A stretch of 50,332 nt of DNA from Heyndrickxia sporothermodurans (GTDB lineage Bacteria > Bacillota > Bacilli > Bacillales > Bacillaceae_C). The translations under genes and the position numbers were made by a program. The notes under the pieces are model-generated. The model had not been told where the DNA came from, did not search any database, and was given only the letters and a program-made list of their open reading frames with translations. The DNA lies in assembly GCA_018333075.1 (NCBI GenBank), contig BORH01000027.1, positions 1 to 50,332 on the forward strand. Reading direction: 5' to 3'. Of this stretch, positions 9,568-19,672 are shown piece by piece (positions within the stretch are counted from its first letter, which is position 1; each line of letters opens with the position of its first letter).

Positions 9568-10545
9568 TAATCTTTTCGAAGTAGTGTAGGAATTTATGAA
9601 ACAATAAGCTGATGAAATATTAAATTTGTTTCTGCCAGTTACTTTTAAATAAATACAAGAACAATCCACCGTCTACCCATTGTTTAGAATATTACACTCA
9701 GATCAATACCAAAAACAGGAAAGTGATATAAAGATAGTAAAATTCGTTTTTTAATGCAACATTGGGCAGAAGTGATTTAAACCGATATAAGTTATCAAAA
9801 CCTTACAGATATTCGAATTTTATAAGATCATATATTTCAATTAAATCTATAAAGTTGGAATGAAAATGAGTTTTCAACTTGGAAAGCTTGCAAAACGGGA
9901 CTGTTCTTACAAACTATATTATTTGGCATGTTAGTAAATTATTATTACAATGCTCTTAGACATAGTTGGCCGTATATGACTCATGTTAAAACACACTATT
10001 GGAGCAGTTAAGTAAATTCAATTAGTGTATTCTTTGATTAAGTTGAAAGTTAAGGTTTAGAATGACCAAATTCATCTTATCAGGTATTAGAGGAAGATGA
10101 ATTTCTACTATATGGATTTTGAATCCTAATTGGATAATCCGATTAGTATGGCAGTAATTAGCACAATAACAAATGTAATACCTGTTAACAGGTAGTAGCT
10201 TTTTATAAATTTCATGAAGATCCCATCCTTTTGTTTTTCCATTATACGAAAGACTGATTCTAAATGTTTCAAAGTGTAAGTAATATTCAAGGAAAATTTT
10301 TTTGGCTTTTTTCAAAAATAAAAGTGCATAATTCCTAAATAGACTATACATAATTATATATCGTATATTTTCTGATATACTTTAACAGAGTAAATATATA
10401 CAAATATCTTCTTCATTTATCTAATCTGAATTTTTTTCCTATTAATGATCCCCCTTTTTTGAAAAAACACGGTTTTACATCTTTCACCAATTAGGAAGCA
10501 AGTTAATTTGGATTCATTAATCTTTGATTTATAATAAATTTATCA
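9568..10545. other. Gene-free stretch with possible decayed sequence
   Basis: Nearly 1 kb without a gene I can support. A minus-strand frame at 10022-10351 (109 codons) has no convincing ribosome site or family signature. A 25-codon frame near 9930-10011 could be the tail of a decayed gene. Nothing else is recognisable. Confidence 0.4.
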
Positions 10546-10559
10546 GGGAGGAAATGTGT

Positions 10560-11345
10560 ATGAGTAAATTAAATCAATTATTCCGAAATAGGATTGGTAT
10601 TTCCGAAGATGAAAAAATTACATTTGAGAATTTGAATTTTGTTCTTGAACATACTGCAAAATCAATCCCGTTTGAAAACTTGTGTATCATAAAGAATAAA
10701 ACAACTGAACTGACAAGAGAAAATTTAATCAAGAAAATCATTAATCAAGAGGGGGGCCTGTGTTATGACTTAAATGCAATCCTCTATTTATTTTTAATTG
10801 AAAATGGTTTTCAAGCAAAATTAATTCGAGGAGTTATTTTCAATCATCATAACAAAGGTTGGAATACAATCGGTAAAACTCATGTAGCCATTATTATTAC
10901 CGAAGATGGAGTTCTATATTTAATTGATACAGGGTTTGGAGGGAACCTGCCACTAACACCTGTTCCCTTAACTGGTGAGGTCGTATCCTCATTTAATGGA
11001 GATTTTCGAGTGAAAAAAGAAAAAAGTGAACATGGTGATTACATTTTTTATATGAAATTGAAGCATAAAGATACGGATTGGAAATTAGGATATGCATTTG
11101 ATTCAACCGAAGACATACAAAATATTTCAGAACTAAATAAAGTACAAAAAATAATTACAGAACATCCAAAATCGCCATTTAATAAAAAACCATTAATTAC
11201 AAAATTAACGGATAAAGGGAATATCACCCTTACTGAAAATACATTTACAGAATGGATCGATGGAAAAGTTATCAAAAAAGAAATTAGCGCAGATGATTTT
11301 CAGGAAATAATTGAAAAATATTTCGATATGCATACTTCCTATTAG
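10560..11345 (+). CDS. nat: Arylamine N-acetyltransferase
   Basis: This enzyme transfers acetyl groups from acetyl-CoA to aromatic amines or hydrazines. The catalytic triad of the NAT family is visible: Cys in GGLCYDLN, His in KTHVAII, and Asp in LIDTGFGG. The length, about 261 residues, is normal. I choose ATG 10560 because AGGGAGG (10545-10551) is 8 nt upstream; earlier in-frame starts at 10524 and 10554 are less well placed. It is a single gene followed by an AT-rich terminator. Its natural substrate cannot be read from the sequence. Confidence 0.92.
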   Translation: MSKLNQLFRNRIGISEDEKITFENLNFVLEHTAKSIPFENLCIIKNKTTELTRENLIKKIINQEGGLCYDLNAILYLFLIENGFQAKLIRGVIFNHHNKGWNTIGKTHVAIIITEDGVLYLIDTGFGGNLPLTPVPLTGEVVSSFNGDFRVKKEKSEHGDYIFYMKLKHKDTDWKLGYAFDSTEDIQNISELNKVQKIITEHPKSPFNKKPLITKLTDKGNITLTENTFTEWIDGKVIKKEISADDFQEIIEKYFDMHTSY

Positions 11346-11346
11346 A

Positions 11347-11379
11347 TAGAAAAATAATAAATCATTATCTATTTTTCTA
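11347..11379 (+). terminator. AT-rich terminator-like hairpin after nat
   Basis: TAGAAAAATA (11347-11356) is perfectly complementary to TATTTTTCTA (11370-11379), directly after the nat stop codon. The stem is AT-rich and so weak. Confidence 0.45.
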
Positions 11380-11606
11380 AAACATGGTCAAATCTCTAGC
11401 TTTATTATAAGAGCTCTAAATTGATTGAGTGGGGTTAAGGAGATTTGTTCCTTTCCCTATTAAGCTTGAATTTTATAGGAGTTTTATTCAACTTATGCAA
11501 TGCATAAATAGAGTAATAGCTGAATTTATATTTGTTATTAGTTGTAATTTATTCGATACAGCTTATGGAGAATCTTCACCATAGTGCTAAGGTTGGGATA
11601 AAAAAC

Positions 11607-12017
11607 TTAACTTTCATTCATTATATTATTTATCGCTTCAGCTAATTTTTGGGGTTCATTTCTTATGGCTTCTTCTCTTGCTTTCATTTCGTTTTCTTCT
11701 TCTACTCTCTTGAGCCATTCTAGATGTTCAATTACTTGTGTATAAAAGCCTTTTACTTCAGATAATGTGAATATATGATAATCATCCTTATTTGGTTTTC
11801 CGTTAAAAATAGGTGTGCGCAAACGTACAAATACACAATGATTTTTGTCTTTTAGCTGATAATCATTCTGTAATCTCTTTATACTTTCTATGGACCCTTG
11901 TTTTGCAAGATGGTATACATTATAAATGTCTTCCCAAACGACATTATGTTGATATGGAGTATTGTAATAGATAGAAGTAACTTCTACGGTATCAGTTGAC
12001 AAAAACTTATCTAACAT
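11607..12017 (-). CDS. Hypothetical soluble protein
   Basis: A 136-residue protein on the minus strand. The ATG at 12017 is preferred over GTG at 12026 because an AAGGA site lies 9 nt before it. No family is recognised. The C-terminal third is rich in Glu, Lys and Ala (about residues 95-130) and probably helical. No signal peptide or membrane segment is visible. It diverges from the small membrane gene at 12168. Confidence 0.65.
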   Translation of the reverse strand: MLDKFLSTDTVEVTSIYYNTPYQHNVVWEDIYNVYHLAKQGSIESIKRLQNDYQLKDKNHCVFVRLRTPIFNGKPNKDDYHIFTLSEVKGFYTQVIEHLEWLKRVEEENEMKAREEAIRNEPQKLAEAINNIMNES

Positions 12018-12167
12018 GTTAATCACATCCTTCTATCATTGTTTATTTATAATATATGTACAATGGAGAAAGAATATTGTAATTGTTTTAAATATTGTTC
12101 GATATTCGCGTGGAAAATATGTTATATAAAATATAGGTGGAATCTCAATTTTTAGGAGGAATGAATA

Positions 12168-12353
12168 TTGGCATATGTAGTAATGTATATTATTGGCTTA
12201 ATTGTATTGTATTTTGTCATTGAGCATGCAGTGGTCAATGGAATTAATAAATCGAAATTAGGTGAGTATATTGATTCAAAAATCGATTCTCCAAAAGATC
12301 CGATAAATTCCAATAAGAAAAAGTCATTTCTTGAAAACGACTTGGATAATTAA
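12168..12353 (+). CDS. Small membrane protein, 61 residues
   Basis: It starts at TTG 12168 behind a strong AGGAGG site. One N-terminal hydrophobic segment (about residues 2-20) is followed by a hydrophilic tail with Asp, Lys and Asn. It resembles short single-span proteins common in Bacillaceae, possibly the DUF6019 type, but I cannot confirm that. No function is assigned. Confidence 0.65.
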   Translation: MAYVVMYIIGLIVLYFVIEHAVVNGINKSKLGEYIDSKIDSPKDPINSNKKKSFLENDLDN

Positions 12354-12740
12354 TAACTTGAGTAAGTTGTAATAGTTTTGCATAATCACGTACTTATTGA
12401 TTTGTAATTAAATTTCACTTTATATTATTTTATGTTTTGGCTAAATAGTTTATAAATGGTAAAAAAGTAACAATTTAATAGATTAAAAGTCAGCGAAACT
12501 AGCGTAAAATATAGTTTAAACAATTATCAAGTTCCGAGAAAGTTAACAATTTATGAAAATTCTATTTACAATGCTATGTCCCTTGATACTCTTGGTATTT
12601 TGGGATGTTTTTATGAATATTACATTTTTAATAGAAATATTTGAAAAAAGAGATTTAGTTTTTTAGATGAAATTGTCTTAGCTAATTGATATAATCTCTT
12701 AATATATGGTCTTATAATTTGTAGAATGGTGGTATTTAAA
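12354..12740. other. Spacer and leader of the second nrd operon
   Basis: About 390 bp without a gene. TATAAT occurs at 12690 and 12713; a TTGATA at 12687 is a poor -35 for the second because the spacing is 20 bp. The operon promoter is probably in the last 60 bp, but no element is as clear as the one before operon 1. No repeat of the TAGTATCTATA sequence of operon 1 is seen. Confidence 0.4.
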
Positions 12741-12980
12741 ATGTCGAAAGTAACAGTTTATACAAAAAATGGTTGTCCGCAATGTGAAATGACTAAAGTA
12801 GTACTAAATAATGAAGGAATTAAATTTGAAACATTTAATGTAGAAGAAGATGAAAAGGCATTTGATTACGTTGTCAATACTCTTGAATTGAGACAAATGC
12901 CAGTAGTGGAAGTGGAAGGGCAAGAACCTTTTACAGGATTTCAGCCAGATAAATTAAAATCACTAGCATTAGTTGATTAA
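12741..12980 (+). CDS. nrdH: NrdH glutaredoxin-like protein, operon 2
   Basis: The electron donor for the second NrdEF. It has about 79 residues with the CPQC redox motif and SGF-type ending (TGFQPDKL). The start at ATG 12741 lies 8 nt after GGTGG and matches the start chosen for the paralogue at 4780. The stop codon is followed at once by the ATG of nrdI. The C-terminus is three residues longer than in copy 1. Confidence 0.9.
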   Translation: MSKVTVYTKNGCPQCEMTKVVLNNEGIKFETFNVEEDEKAFDYVVNTLELRQMPVVEVEGQEPFTGFQPDKLKSLALVD

Positions 12981-13361
12981 ATGTTGATTATCTATCTATC
13001 ATTAACCGGTAATGTGAGGAATTTTGTGGAGAGGATTCATATGAAATCCATAGAAATGAATTACACTAATCCTTTTATAGAGGTTAATGAGGATTTTATT
13101 GTTATTGCCCCTTCATATGATGACGATATTACGGAACTGATTAGTTCCTTTATAGATTATAAAAACAACATTATACATTTAAAAGGATTTGTTGGTAGTG
13201 GAAGTTTGAATTTTGATGATAAGTATTGCTTTAATGCAAAAGATTTATCAAAAAAATACAATAAACCACTACTATTTACATTTGAATTTAGTGGTACAGA
13301 TGAAGACATCAGTAACTTTAAGAAGGAAGTGAAACAATTTGCAATCACCAGAATTAAGTAA
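12981..13361 (+). CDS. nrdI: NrdI flavodoxin-like activator, operon 2
   Basis: The second NrdI, 126 residues, with the same SLTGNV phosphate loop and VGSGSLN segment as copy 1. It supports cofactor assembly in the second NrdF. The gene abuts nrdH and overlaps nrdE by 23 nt, as in operon 1, so the operon architecture is conserved in detail. Confidence 0.92.
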   Translation: MLIIYLSLTGNVRNFVERIHMKSIEMNYTNPFIEVNEDFIVIAPSYDDDITELISSFIDYKNNIIHLKGFVGSGSLNFDDKYCFNAKDLSKKYNKPLLFTFEFSGTDEDISNFKKEVKQFAITRIK

Positions 13362-15525
13362 AAAAGTGAAAGAGGACACGTACTTTACTTTAAACAACCT
13401 CTTGAATTTGCCGAAAGATGGAAAAATTCAACTAGATAAAGATAAAGCCGCTGTTAAAGCCTATTTTTTAGAATATGTAAACCCAAATACAGTATTTTTC
13501 CACACCCTAGATGAAAAATTAGATTACCTAGTTGAAAACGATTATATTAAAGAGGACTTTTTAAATAAATATGATCGAAAGTTTGTAAAAAAACTATTTA
13601 AGAAAATATACAATAAAAAATTCCGTTTTCGCTCTTTTATGGGTGCATATAAATTTTATTCTCAATATGCCATGAAAACCGACGATGGCAAAAGATTTTT
13701 AGAAAGATATGAAGATCGTTTAGCATTTAATGCACTTTCTTTAGCAGATGGAAATGAACAATTAGCATTGGATTTAGCTGAGGAACTAATCAATCAACGC
13801 TATCAACCAGCGACACCTACTTTTTTAAATATCGGTAAAAAGCGAGCTGGAGAAATGGTGTCATGTTTTCTACTAACTGTTTCAGATGATATGAATTCAA
13901 TTGGTAGAAGTATAAATTCAGCACTGCAGCTATCAAAATTGGGTGGTGGTGTAGGAATTAGTTTATCTAATATCCGTGCCAATAACGATCCAATTCGAGG
14001 TGTATACGGGCTTGCTGATGGAGTAGTTCCAGTAATGAAAATGTTTGAAGATGCATTTTCTTATGCTAATCAAGGCGGCGCCAGAGATGGGGCAGGTGTA
14101 GTATATTTAAATATATTCCATCCTGACATTGTTGACTTCCTATCCGTTCGTAAAGAAAATGCGGATGAGAAAGTACGTATTAAAACATTATCCCTTGGTC
14201 TAATTGTTCCAGATAAATTCTATGAGCTGATTAAAAAGAATGATTATATGTATTTATTCTCACCTCATGATGTAGAAAAAGAATACGGCAAGCCATTTTC
14301 TTTTATAGACATTACGAAAGAATATGATCATATGGTTGAAAATCCTAACATCCGAAAATCTAAAATTAAAGCAAGAGATTTAGAAACTGAAATTAGTAAT
14401 TTACAAAATGAAAGTGGTTATCCATATATCATTAATATTGATACGGTTAATCGCGCAAATCCAATTGATGGAAAAATCATAATGTCTAATCTTTGCACGG
14501 AAATTTTTCAAGTACAAAGAGACTCAATTATTAAAAATGATCAAACCTATGAGTTTTTAGGAAATGATGTAAGCTGTAATTTAGGCTCAACAAATGTAGC
14601 AAATTTAATGACTTCCCCTGATTTTGGTAAATCAGTAAGAACCATGCTACGTGCTTTGACATATGTTACGGACAATTCAAATATTGATGTCGTTCCGCCA
14701 GTTAAAAATGGTAATGATATGTATCATTCAGTCGGATTAGGAGCTATGAATTTACATGGATTTCTAGCAAAAAATCAAATCTATTATGGATCCCCTGAAG
14801 CATTAGAATTTACTGATGTTTATTTTATGTTATTAAACTATTGGACATTAGTTGAAAGCAATAATATTTCTATTGAAACAGGAAAAACCTTCTATGAATT
14901 TAATCAATCGAAGTATGCATCTGGCGAATATTTCGATAAATATTTAGACGAGCCGGACTTTGAATTCAAACATGACAAAGTAAAGGAATTATTTAAAGAT
15001 ATCTTTATACCACATCATAAGGACTGGATTCAATTGAAGGATTCAGTGATGAAGTATGGTTTATATAATGCTTATCGATTAGCAACCGCACCTACAGGGT
15101 CCATTTCATATGTGAATGAAGCTACGGCTTCTATTCACCCAATTACGCAGCGGATAGAGGAGCGTACAGAGGGAAAACGTGGAAAAGTCTATTATCCTGC
15201 ACCATTTCTATCTGGTGAAACGATTCCATATTATGAATCTGCCTATGATATTGATCAACGTAAAATTATTGATACCTATGCCACTGCACAAAAACATGTA
15301 GATCAAGGCTTAAGTATGACGTTATTTATGAGATCTGAATTACCTGATGGTATGTATGAATGGAAGATAGATAGTGAATATCCGACGAAGAAAACAACAA
15401 GAGACTTAAATATTTTGAGAAATTATGCTTGGAAGCAAGGGATTAAGTCCGTTTATTACATCAGAACATATACAGATGATGGAAACGAAGTCGGCGCTAA
15501 TTATTGTGAATCATGCAGTATCTAA
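13339..15525 (+). CDS. nrdE: Class Ib ribonucleoside-diphosphate reductase alpha subunit, operon 2
   Basis: A second NrdE of the same length (728 residues) and the same TTG start inside nrdI, behind GAAGGAAGTG. The catalytic motifs MVSC, NLCTE, VSCNLGSTN and PTGS are intact, as are the paired tyrosines and a C-terminal CESC. It is very similar to the copy at 5371 through most of its length. Differences cluster around residues 490-550 and at the C-terminal tail before the final cysteines. Confidence 0.95.
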   Translation: MQSPELSKKVKEDTYFTLNNLLNLPKDGKIQLDKDKAAVKAYFLEYVNPNTVFFHTLDEKLDYLVENDYIKEDFLNKYDRKFVKKLFKKIYNKKFRFRSFMGAYKFYSQYAMKTDDGKRFLERYEDRLAFNALSLADGNEQLALDLAEELINQRYQPATPTFLNIGKKRAGEMVSCFLLTVSDDMNSIGRSINSALQLSKLGGGVGISLSNIRANNDPIRGVYGLADGVVPVMKMFEDAFSYANQGGARDGAGVVYLNIFHPDIVDFLSVRKENADEKVRIKTLSLGLIVPDKFYELIKKNDYMYLFSPHDVEKEYGKPFSFIDITKEYDHMVENPNIRKSKIKARDLETEISNLQNESGYPYIINIDTVNRANPIDGKIIMSNLCTEIFQVQRDSIIKNDQTYEFLGNDVSCNLGSTNVANLMTSPDFGKSVRTMLRALTYVTDNSNIDVVPPVKNGNDMYHSVGLGAMNLHGFLAKNQIYYGSPEALEFTDVYFMLLNYWTLVESNNISIETGKTFYEFNQSKYASGEYFDKYLDEPDFEFKHDKVKELFKDIFIPHHKDWIQLKDSVMKYGLYNAYRLATAPTGSISYVNEATASIHPITQRIEERTEGKRGKVYYPAPFLSGETIPYYESAYDIDQRKIIDTYATAQKHVDQGLSMTLFMRSELPDGMYEWKIDSEYPTKKTTRDLNILRNYAWKQGIKSVYYIRTYTDDGNEVGANYCESCSI

Positions 15526-15543
15526 GGATTAAGGAGGATATAA

Positions 15544-16506
15544 ATGACGATTGATTGGGATTTTTATGAAGCAATAAATTGGAATAACATTGAAGATATG
15601 CTCGATAAGATTACTTATGAGAAGTTGACCGAGCAGTTCTGGTTATCTACACGTATGCCAGTATCAAAAGATAAATCAGATTGGACAAAGCTACCAGATA
15701 ATGAGAAGCGTTTAGTAGAAAAAGTATTTGGTGGATTAACCATGCTAGATACTCTTCAATCAGAAAATGGAATAGATGCGTTGCGCAAGGATGCAAAAAC
15801 ACAACATGAAATAGCAGTGTTAAACAATATTCAATTTATGGAATCTGAGCATGCAAGAAGCTATTCTTCTATATTCAGTACTTTAAATACAAAAAGAGAA
15901 ATTGAAGATATATTTAGATGGGCAAGAGAAAATGATTTACTACAAAAAAAAGCACGGATTATTGATGAAATTTACAAGAATGGTACACCATTAGAAAAGA
16001 AAGTAGCAAGTGTGTTTTTAGAATCTTTCTTATTCTATTCAGGATTTTATACACCCTTGTATTATTTAGGTAGAGCCAAATTAATCAATGTGGCAGAAGT
16101 GATAAAGTTAATCATTAGAGATGAATCTGCACATGGAGCATATATTGGTTATAAATTTAAAATAGGTTATGACCAATTATCTGATGGAGAAAAAGAAGCA
16201 ATCAAATCATGGACGTACTCATTATTATATAAATTATATGAAAATGAGGTTAAATATACAGAAGCGTTATATGATGAAGTAGGATGGACGGAAGATGTTA
16301 AAGTTTTCCTTCGATATAATGCGAATAAAGCACTTATGAATTTAGGTTTATCGCCACTATTTCCAGATACAGTTGAGGATGTAAATCCAATTGTTATTAA
16401 CGGACTTTCTACGGGTACAACGAACCATGATTTCTTTTCTACAGTCGGAAATGGGTATCTGCTATCTGTTGTAGAGGACATGAAAGAATCGGATTATGAT
16501 TTTTAA
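15544..16506 (+). CDS. nrdF: Class Ib ribonucleoside-diphosphate reductase beta subunit, operon 2
   Basis: A second NrdF, 320 residues, ATG start with AAGGAGGA upstream. The diiron/dimanganese ligands and radical tyrosine in TMLDTLQSE, FMESEHARSYS, ESFLFYSGF and RDESAHGAY are conserved. Its C-terminal half is almost the same as copy 1. A dUTPase follows 48 nt downstream and may share the transcript. Confidence 0.95.
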   Translation: MTIDWDFYEAINWNNIEDMLDKITYEKLTEQFWLSTRMPVSKDKSDWTKLPDNEKRLVEKVFGGLTMLDTLQSENGIDALRKDAKTQHEIAVLNNIQFMESEHARSYSSIFSTLNTKREIEDIFRWARENDLLQKKARIIDEIYKNGTPLEKKVASVFLESFLFYSGFYTPLYYLGRAKLINVAEVIKLIIRDESAHGAYIGYKFKIGYDQLSDGEKEAIKSWTYSLLYKLYENEVKYTEALYDEVGWTEDVKVFLRYNANKALMNLGLSPLFPDTVEDVNPIVINGLSTGTTNHDFFSTVGNGYLLSVVEDMKESDYDF

Positions 16507-16554
16507 CACAAATGGAATGATAAAATAAACATTTTACTAGAGAAGGAAAAAGAA

Positions 16555-16995
16555 ATGGCTAAACAATTACAAATAAAGGTTAAATACTTTGATAACGAGT
16601 TAACAAAAATAAGTAAAATCTCCCAAGGGGATTGGTTAGATTTAAGATCAGCTAAAACCATTGAACTAAAACAGGGAGAATTTAAATTAATACCTCTAGG
16701 GGTTGCTATGGAGCTTCCAGAAGGCTATGAGGCACATGTTGTTCCTCGTTCAAGTACTTTTAAGAATTTTGGTATAATCCAAACCAATTCTATGGGTGTC
16801 ATTGATGAATCTTATAGAGGCGATGATGACCAATGGTTTTTTCCAGCCTACGCACTAAGAGACACGGTCATTAATTTTGATGAACGTATATGTCAATTTC
16901 GTATCATTGAAAAAATGCCAGAGCTAGATATACTAGAAGTTGACCATCTTGGGAATGAAAATCGTGGTGGACATGGAAGTACAGGTACAAAATAA
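16555..16995 (+). CDS. dut: dUTP diphosphatase (trimeric type)
   Basis: It hydrolyses dUTP to dUMP, feeding thymidylate synthesis and keeping uracil out of DNA. The 146-residue protein shows the five family motifs: DLRSA, PRSS, the [10 protein letters not shown] segment, RICQFRI and the C-terminal RGGHGSTG loop. It sits after nrdF copy 2, as in the nucleotide cassettes of SPbeta-like phages and some Bacillus chromosomes, so this second nrd-dut set could have a phage origin. That is inference. Confidence 0.93.
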   Translation: MAKQLQIKVKYFDNELTKISKISQGDWLDLRSAKTIELKQGEFKLIPLGVAMELPEGYEAHVVPRSSTFKNFGIIQTNSMGVIDESYRGDDDQWFFPAYALRDTVINFDERICQFRIIEKMPELDILEVDHLGNENRGGHGSTGTK

Positions 16996-17020
16996 ATTTT
17001 GTTTAAAATTAACTAAAAAA

Positions 17021-17048
17021 AGAATCCATTGTAGAATGGATTCTTTTT
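17021..17048 (+). terminator. Terminator of the nrd2-dut operon
   Basis: AGAATCCATT pairs with AATGGATTCT and is followed by TTTTT; the A-run before it makes it potentially bidirectional. Confidence 0.8.
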
Positions 17049-17308
17049 AGTTGGGATCGATATATTCACTTTTAAAATAAGATAGTATTTATATCTAGTA
17101 TAAAAAAATTATCTCGTTTGCTTAACAGTTGATCACTCTGAGAGTACGATCATTTTTGTTATATATTCTACTTTTTTATCTTTCACCATTTTACAATTTT
17201 TCTTGATCGATAGAGTCATTTTTATTTATTACTATTAATCATAATTATTCAATCCTTTTATTACGTAAATTAAAAAGGAGAAGTTAAAAGAACACATATT
17301 TCGAAATT

Positions 17309-17356
17309 AAAAAACATTCATACAATCGTTTCTTGACGATAGTATGAATGTTTTTT
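17309..17356 (-). terminator. Terminator of lexA
   Basis: A 15-bp perfect stem (17309-17323 with 17342-17356) ending in A/T runs, placed next to the lexA stop codon on the minus strand. The 17049-17308 stretch before it holds no gene. Confidence 0.75.
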
Positions 17357-17357
17357 A

Positions 17358-17981
17358 TTAATGAATAAGATGACGATATAGTCCAATGACTTTGCCTAAT
17401 ATTGAAACGTTATTTAAGATAATAGGCGCCATTGTTGAATTTTCTGGTTGGAGACGGAAGAAATCTTTTTCTTTAAAGAATCTCTTCACAGTTGCCTCGT
17501 CATCCTCAGTCATGGCTACAACAATATCTCCGTTGGAAGCAGTTTGCTGCTGACGAACAATAACGTAGTCACCATCTAAAATACCTGCCTCAATCATACT
17601 TTCTCCTACAATTTCCAACATAAAAATGTTCTCGTCCGTAGGTGCAAACTGTTCTGGAAGTGGAAAATATTCCTCAATATTTTCAATGGCTGTAATAGGT
17701 AAACCTGCTGTTACCTTACCTAATAAGGGAACATTAATAACATTTTGCTGTGGGATGCTAGCTGAATCTAAATCCAGTATCTCAATTGCCCGGGGCTTCG
17801 TTGGATCTCTTCGAATCAATCCTTTCGATTCTAGTCTAGATAAATGCCCATGGACAGTAGAGCTTGAAGCAAGTCCTACTGCTTCCCCAATTTCACGAAC
17901 AGATGGCGGATACCCTTTTGACTTAACCTCTTGCTTAATAAAATCTAGAATATCCTGTTGTCTCTTAGAAAGTTTTGTCAT
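17358..17981 (-). CDS. lexA: LexA SOS repressor
   Basis: The repressor of the SOS regulon, which cleaves itself when RecA filaments form on damaged DNA. It has 207 residues. An N-terminal winged helix ([11 protein letters not shown]) is followed by the cleavage site Ala92-Gly93 in VTAGLP and the Ser128/Lys166 catalytic dyad. The start at 17981 (MTKLSKRQQ) has a GGGGTG site 7 nt upstream; a longer frame to 18044 lacks family similarity. It diverges from yneA, and the shared region carries LexA boxes. Confidence 0.97.
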   Translation of the reverse strand: MTKLSKRQQDILDFIKQEVKSKGYPPSVREIGEAVGLASSSTVHGHLSRLESKGLIRRDPTKPRAIEILDLDSASIPQQNVINVPLLGKVTAGLPITAIENIEEYFPLPEQFAPTDENIFMLEIVGESMIEAGILDGDYVIVRQQQTASNGDIVVAMTEDDEATVKRFFKEKDFFRLQPENSTMAPIILNNVSILGKVIGLYRHLIH

Positions 17982-18049
17982 TTTACACACCCCGACTATT
18001 AAACTGATCATTATCTTAATACCATTATAGCATTTCTTTTCCAACTATA

Positions 18050-18063
18050 CAAACATAAGTTCG
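18050..18063. promoter_or_regulatory. LexA box 1, lexA side
   Basis: CAAACATAAGTTCG is close to the Gram-positive LexA consensus CGAACRNRYGTTYG, with the left half imperfect. It lies about 70 bp before the lexA start, so it fits autorepression. Confidence 0.7.
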
Positions 18064-18072
18064 AAAAAAGTG

Positions 18073-18102
18073 TTGACTAAAAACAAATGTTCGCATTATA
18101 AT
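18073..18102 (+). promoter_or_regulatory. yneA promoter containing LexA box 2
   Basis: TTGACT (18073-18078) and TATAAT (18097-18102) are 18 bp apart. AAAACAAATGTTCG (18080-18093), a LexA-type box, fills the spacer, so bound LexA would block RNA polymerase. Confidence 0.75.
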
Positions 18103-18115
18103 AAAAACTAATAAA

Positions 18116-18129
18116 CGAACATACATTCG
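18116..18129 (+). promoter_or_regulatory. LexA box 3, yneA side
   Basis: CGAACATACATTCG matches the LexA consensus at all but one position and lies just upstream of the yneA ribosome site. Confidence 0.75.
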
Positions 18130-18144
18130 AAGGTGGTTATCATT

Positions 18145-18474
18145 ATGGAAACTCTATGGAAAAAATATTCTTATGTTATTATATTAATAGTACTTTCATT
18201 ATTTATTGGTTCGTATTTTATTCTTTCATTAGAGAGTGATTCAAATAACTATCAAGAAATTGTTGTCACAGATGGTCAATCATTGTGGGAACTTGCACAT
18301 ATATATTCTAAAGAGCATTCAATGAAGCCTCAAGATTTTATAGATTGGGTCTCAACTAAAAACAATTTAACTAGCAGCAATATTAGGTCAGGTGATAAAC
18401 TTGTTATACCTGTAAAAGTAAAAAAACAGCTAGAAGATGATAGACAACTAGCTTTTGATTTGGAGAAAAAGTAA
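18145..18474 (+). CDS. yneA: YneA, SOS-induced cell division inhibitor
   Basis: YneA delays septation during the SOS response from the outer face of the membrane. The 109-residue protein has an N-terminal membrane anchor (about residues 9-27) and a LysM domain (DGQSLWELAH to SGDKLVIPV, about 40-90). The ATG at 18145 is preferred: AAGGTGG is 8 nt upstream, while GTG 18133 overlaps that site. It is controlled by LexA boxes directly upstream and forms the head of the yneA-yneB-ynzC operon. Confidence 0.92.
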   Translation: METLWKKYSYVIILIVLSLFIGSYFILSLESDSNNYQEIVVTDGQSLWELAHIYSKEHSMKPQDFIDWVSTKNNLTSSNIRSGDKLVIPVKVKKQLEDDRQLAFDLEKK

Positions 18475-19131
<657 letters not shown>

Positions 19132-19203
19132 CAATTTTCTTGATAACTCCTGATATATCTAGTACTATTACTGTAATTAGACCGTTCATAAAGGAGTATC
19201 AAA

Positions 19204-19437
19204 ATGCTATCCAAAGAAAAAATAGCTAGAATAAATTTATTATCGAAAAAAGCAAAAGAACAAGGGTTAACAAAGGAAGAGGCAAAAGAGCAATCTCGGT
19301 TGCGTAGAGAGTATTTAGAGAGTTTTCGTTCTTCCATGAAAAATACAATTGAAACTGTTAGGGTATTTGATCCAAACGGTAATGAAGTAACGCCTCAAAA
19401 AGTTCGAGATTTACAAGAAAAAAAACGATTACACTAA
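19204..19437 (+). CDS. ynzC: YnzC, DUF896 family
   Basis: A 77-residue, highly charged helical protein of the DUF896/YnzC family, third gene of the SOS operon. The typical repeated patterns LSKKAKEQGLTKEEAKEQ and LRREYL are present. The ribosome site AAGGAG lies before ATG. No enzymatic motif is visible. Confidence 0.9.
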   Translation: MLSKEKIARINLLSKKAKEQGLTKEEAKEQSRLRREYLESFRSSMKNTIETVRVFDPNGNEVTPQKVRDLQEKKRLH

Positions 19438-19462
19438 GACTGAATAGTTTCAGTCTTTTTTA
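19436..19462 (+). terminator. Terminator of yneA-yneB-ynzC
   Basis: AAGACTGAA pairs with TTTCAGTCTT across a 3-nt loop and runs into a T-tract, overlapping the ynzC stop. Confidence 0.85.
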
Positions 19463-19672
19463 ATAGTCAATTTAAAAACTACAAGCTTATTAGATGATGG
19501 TATAGACGATTTATAATAAAAAATCATAAAATAGGAAAATTCATGCTTTGCAAATGCTACCATAGGAATTTTCATTTATTAATTAAATACATACTTTAAA
19601 TTAGTTGAGTTATCATTAAAACATGTTTAATATAATAAGGAAAATATAATTGTTAGAGAGGATGTATGTGAA

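Noticed and set aside
10022-10351. 109-codon minus-strand frame
   Set aside because: No good ribosome site, no family signature, and composition like random AT-rich sequence.
17626-18030. 134-codon plus-strand frame opposite lexA
   Set aside because: It lies antisense to the well-supported LexA frame and has no family similarity.
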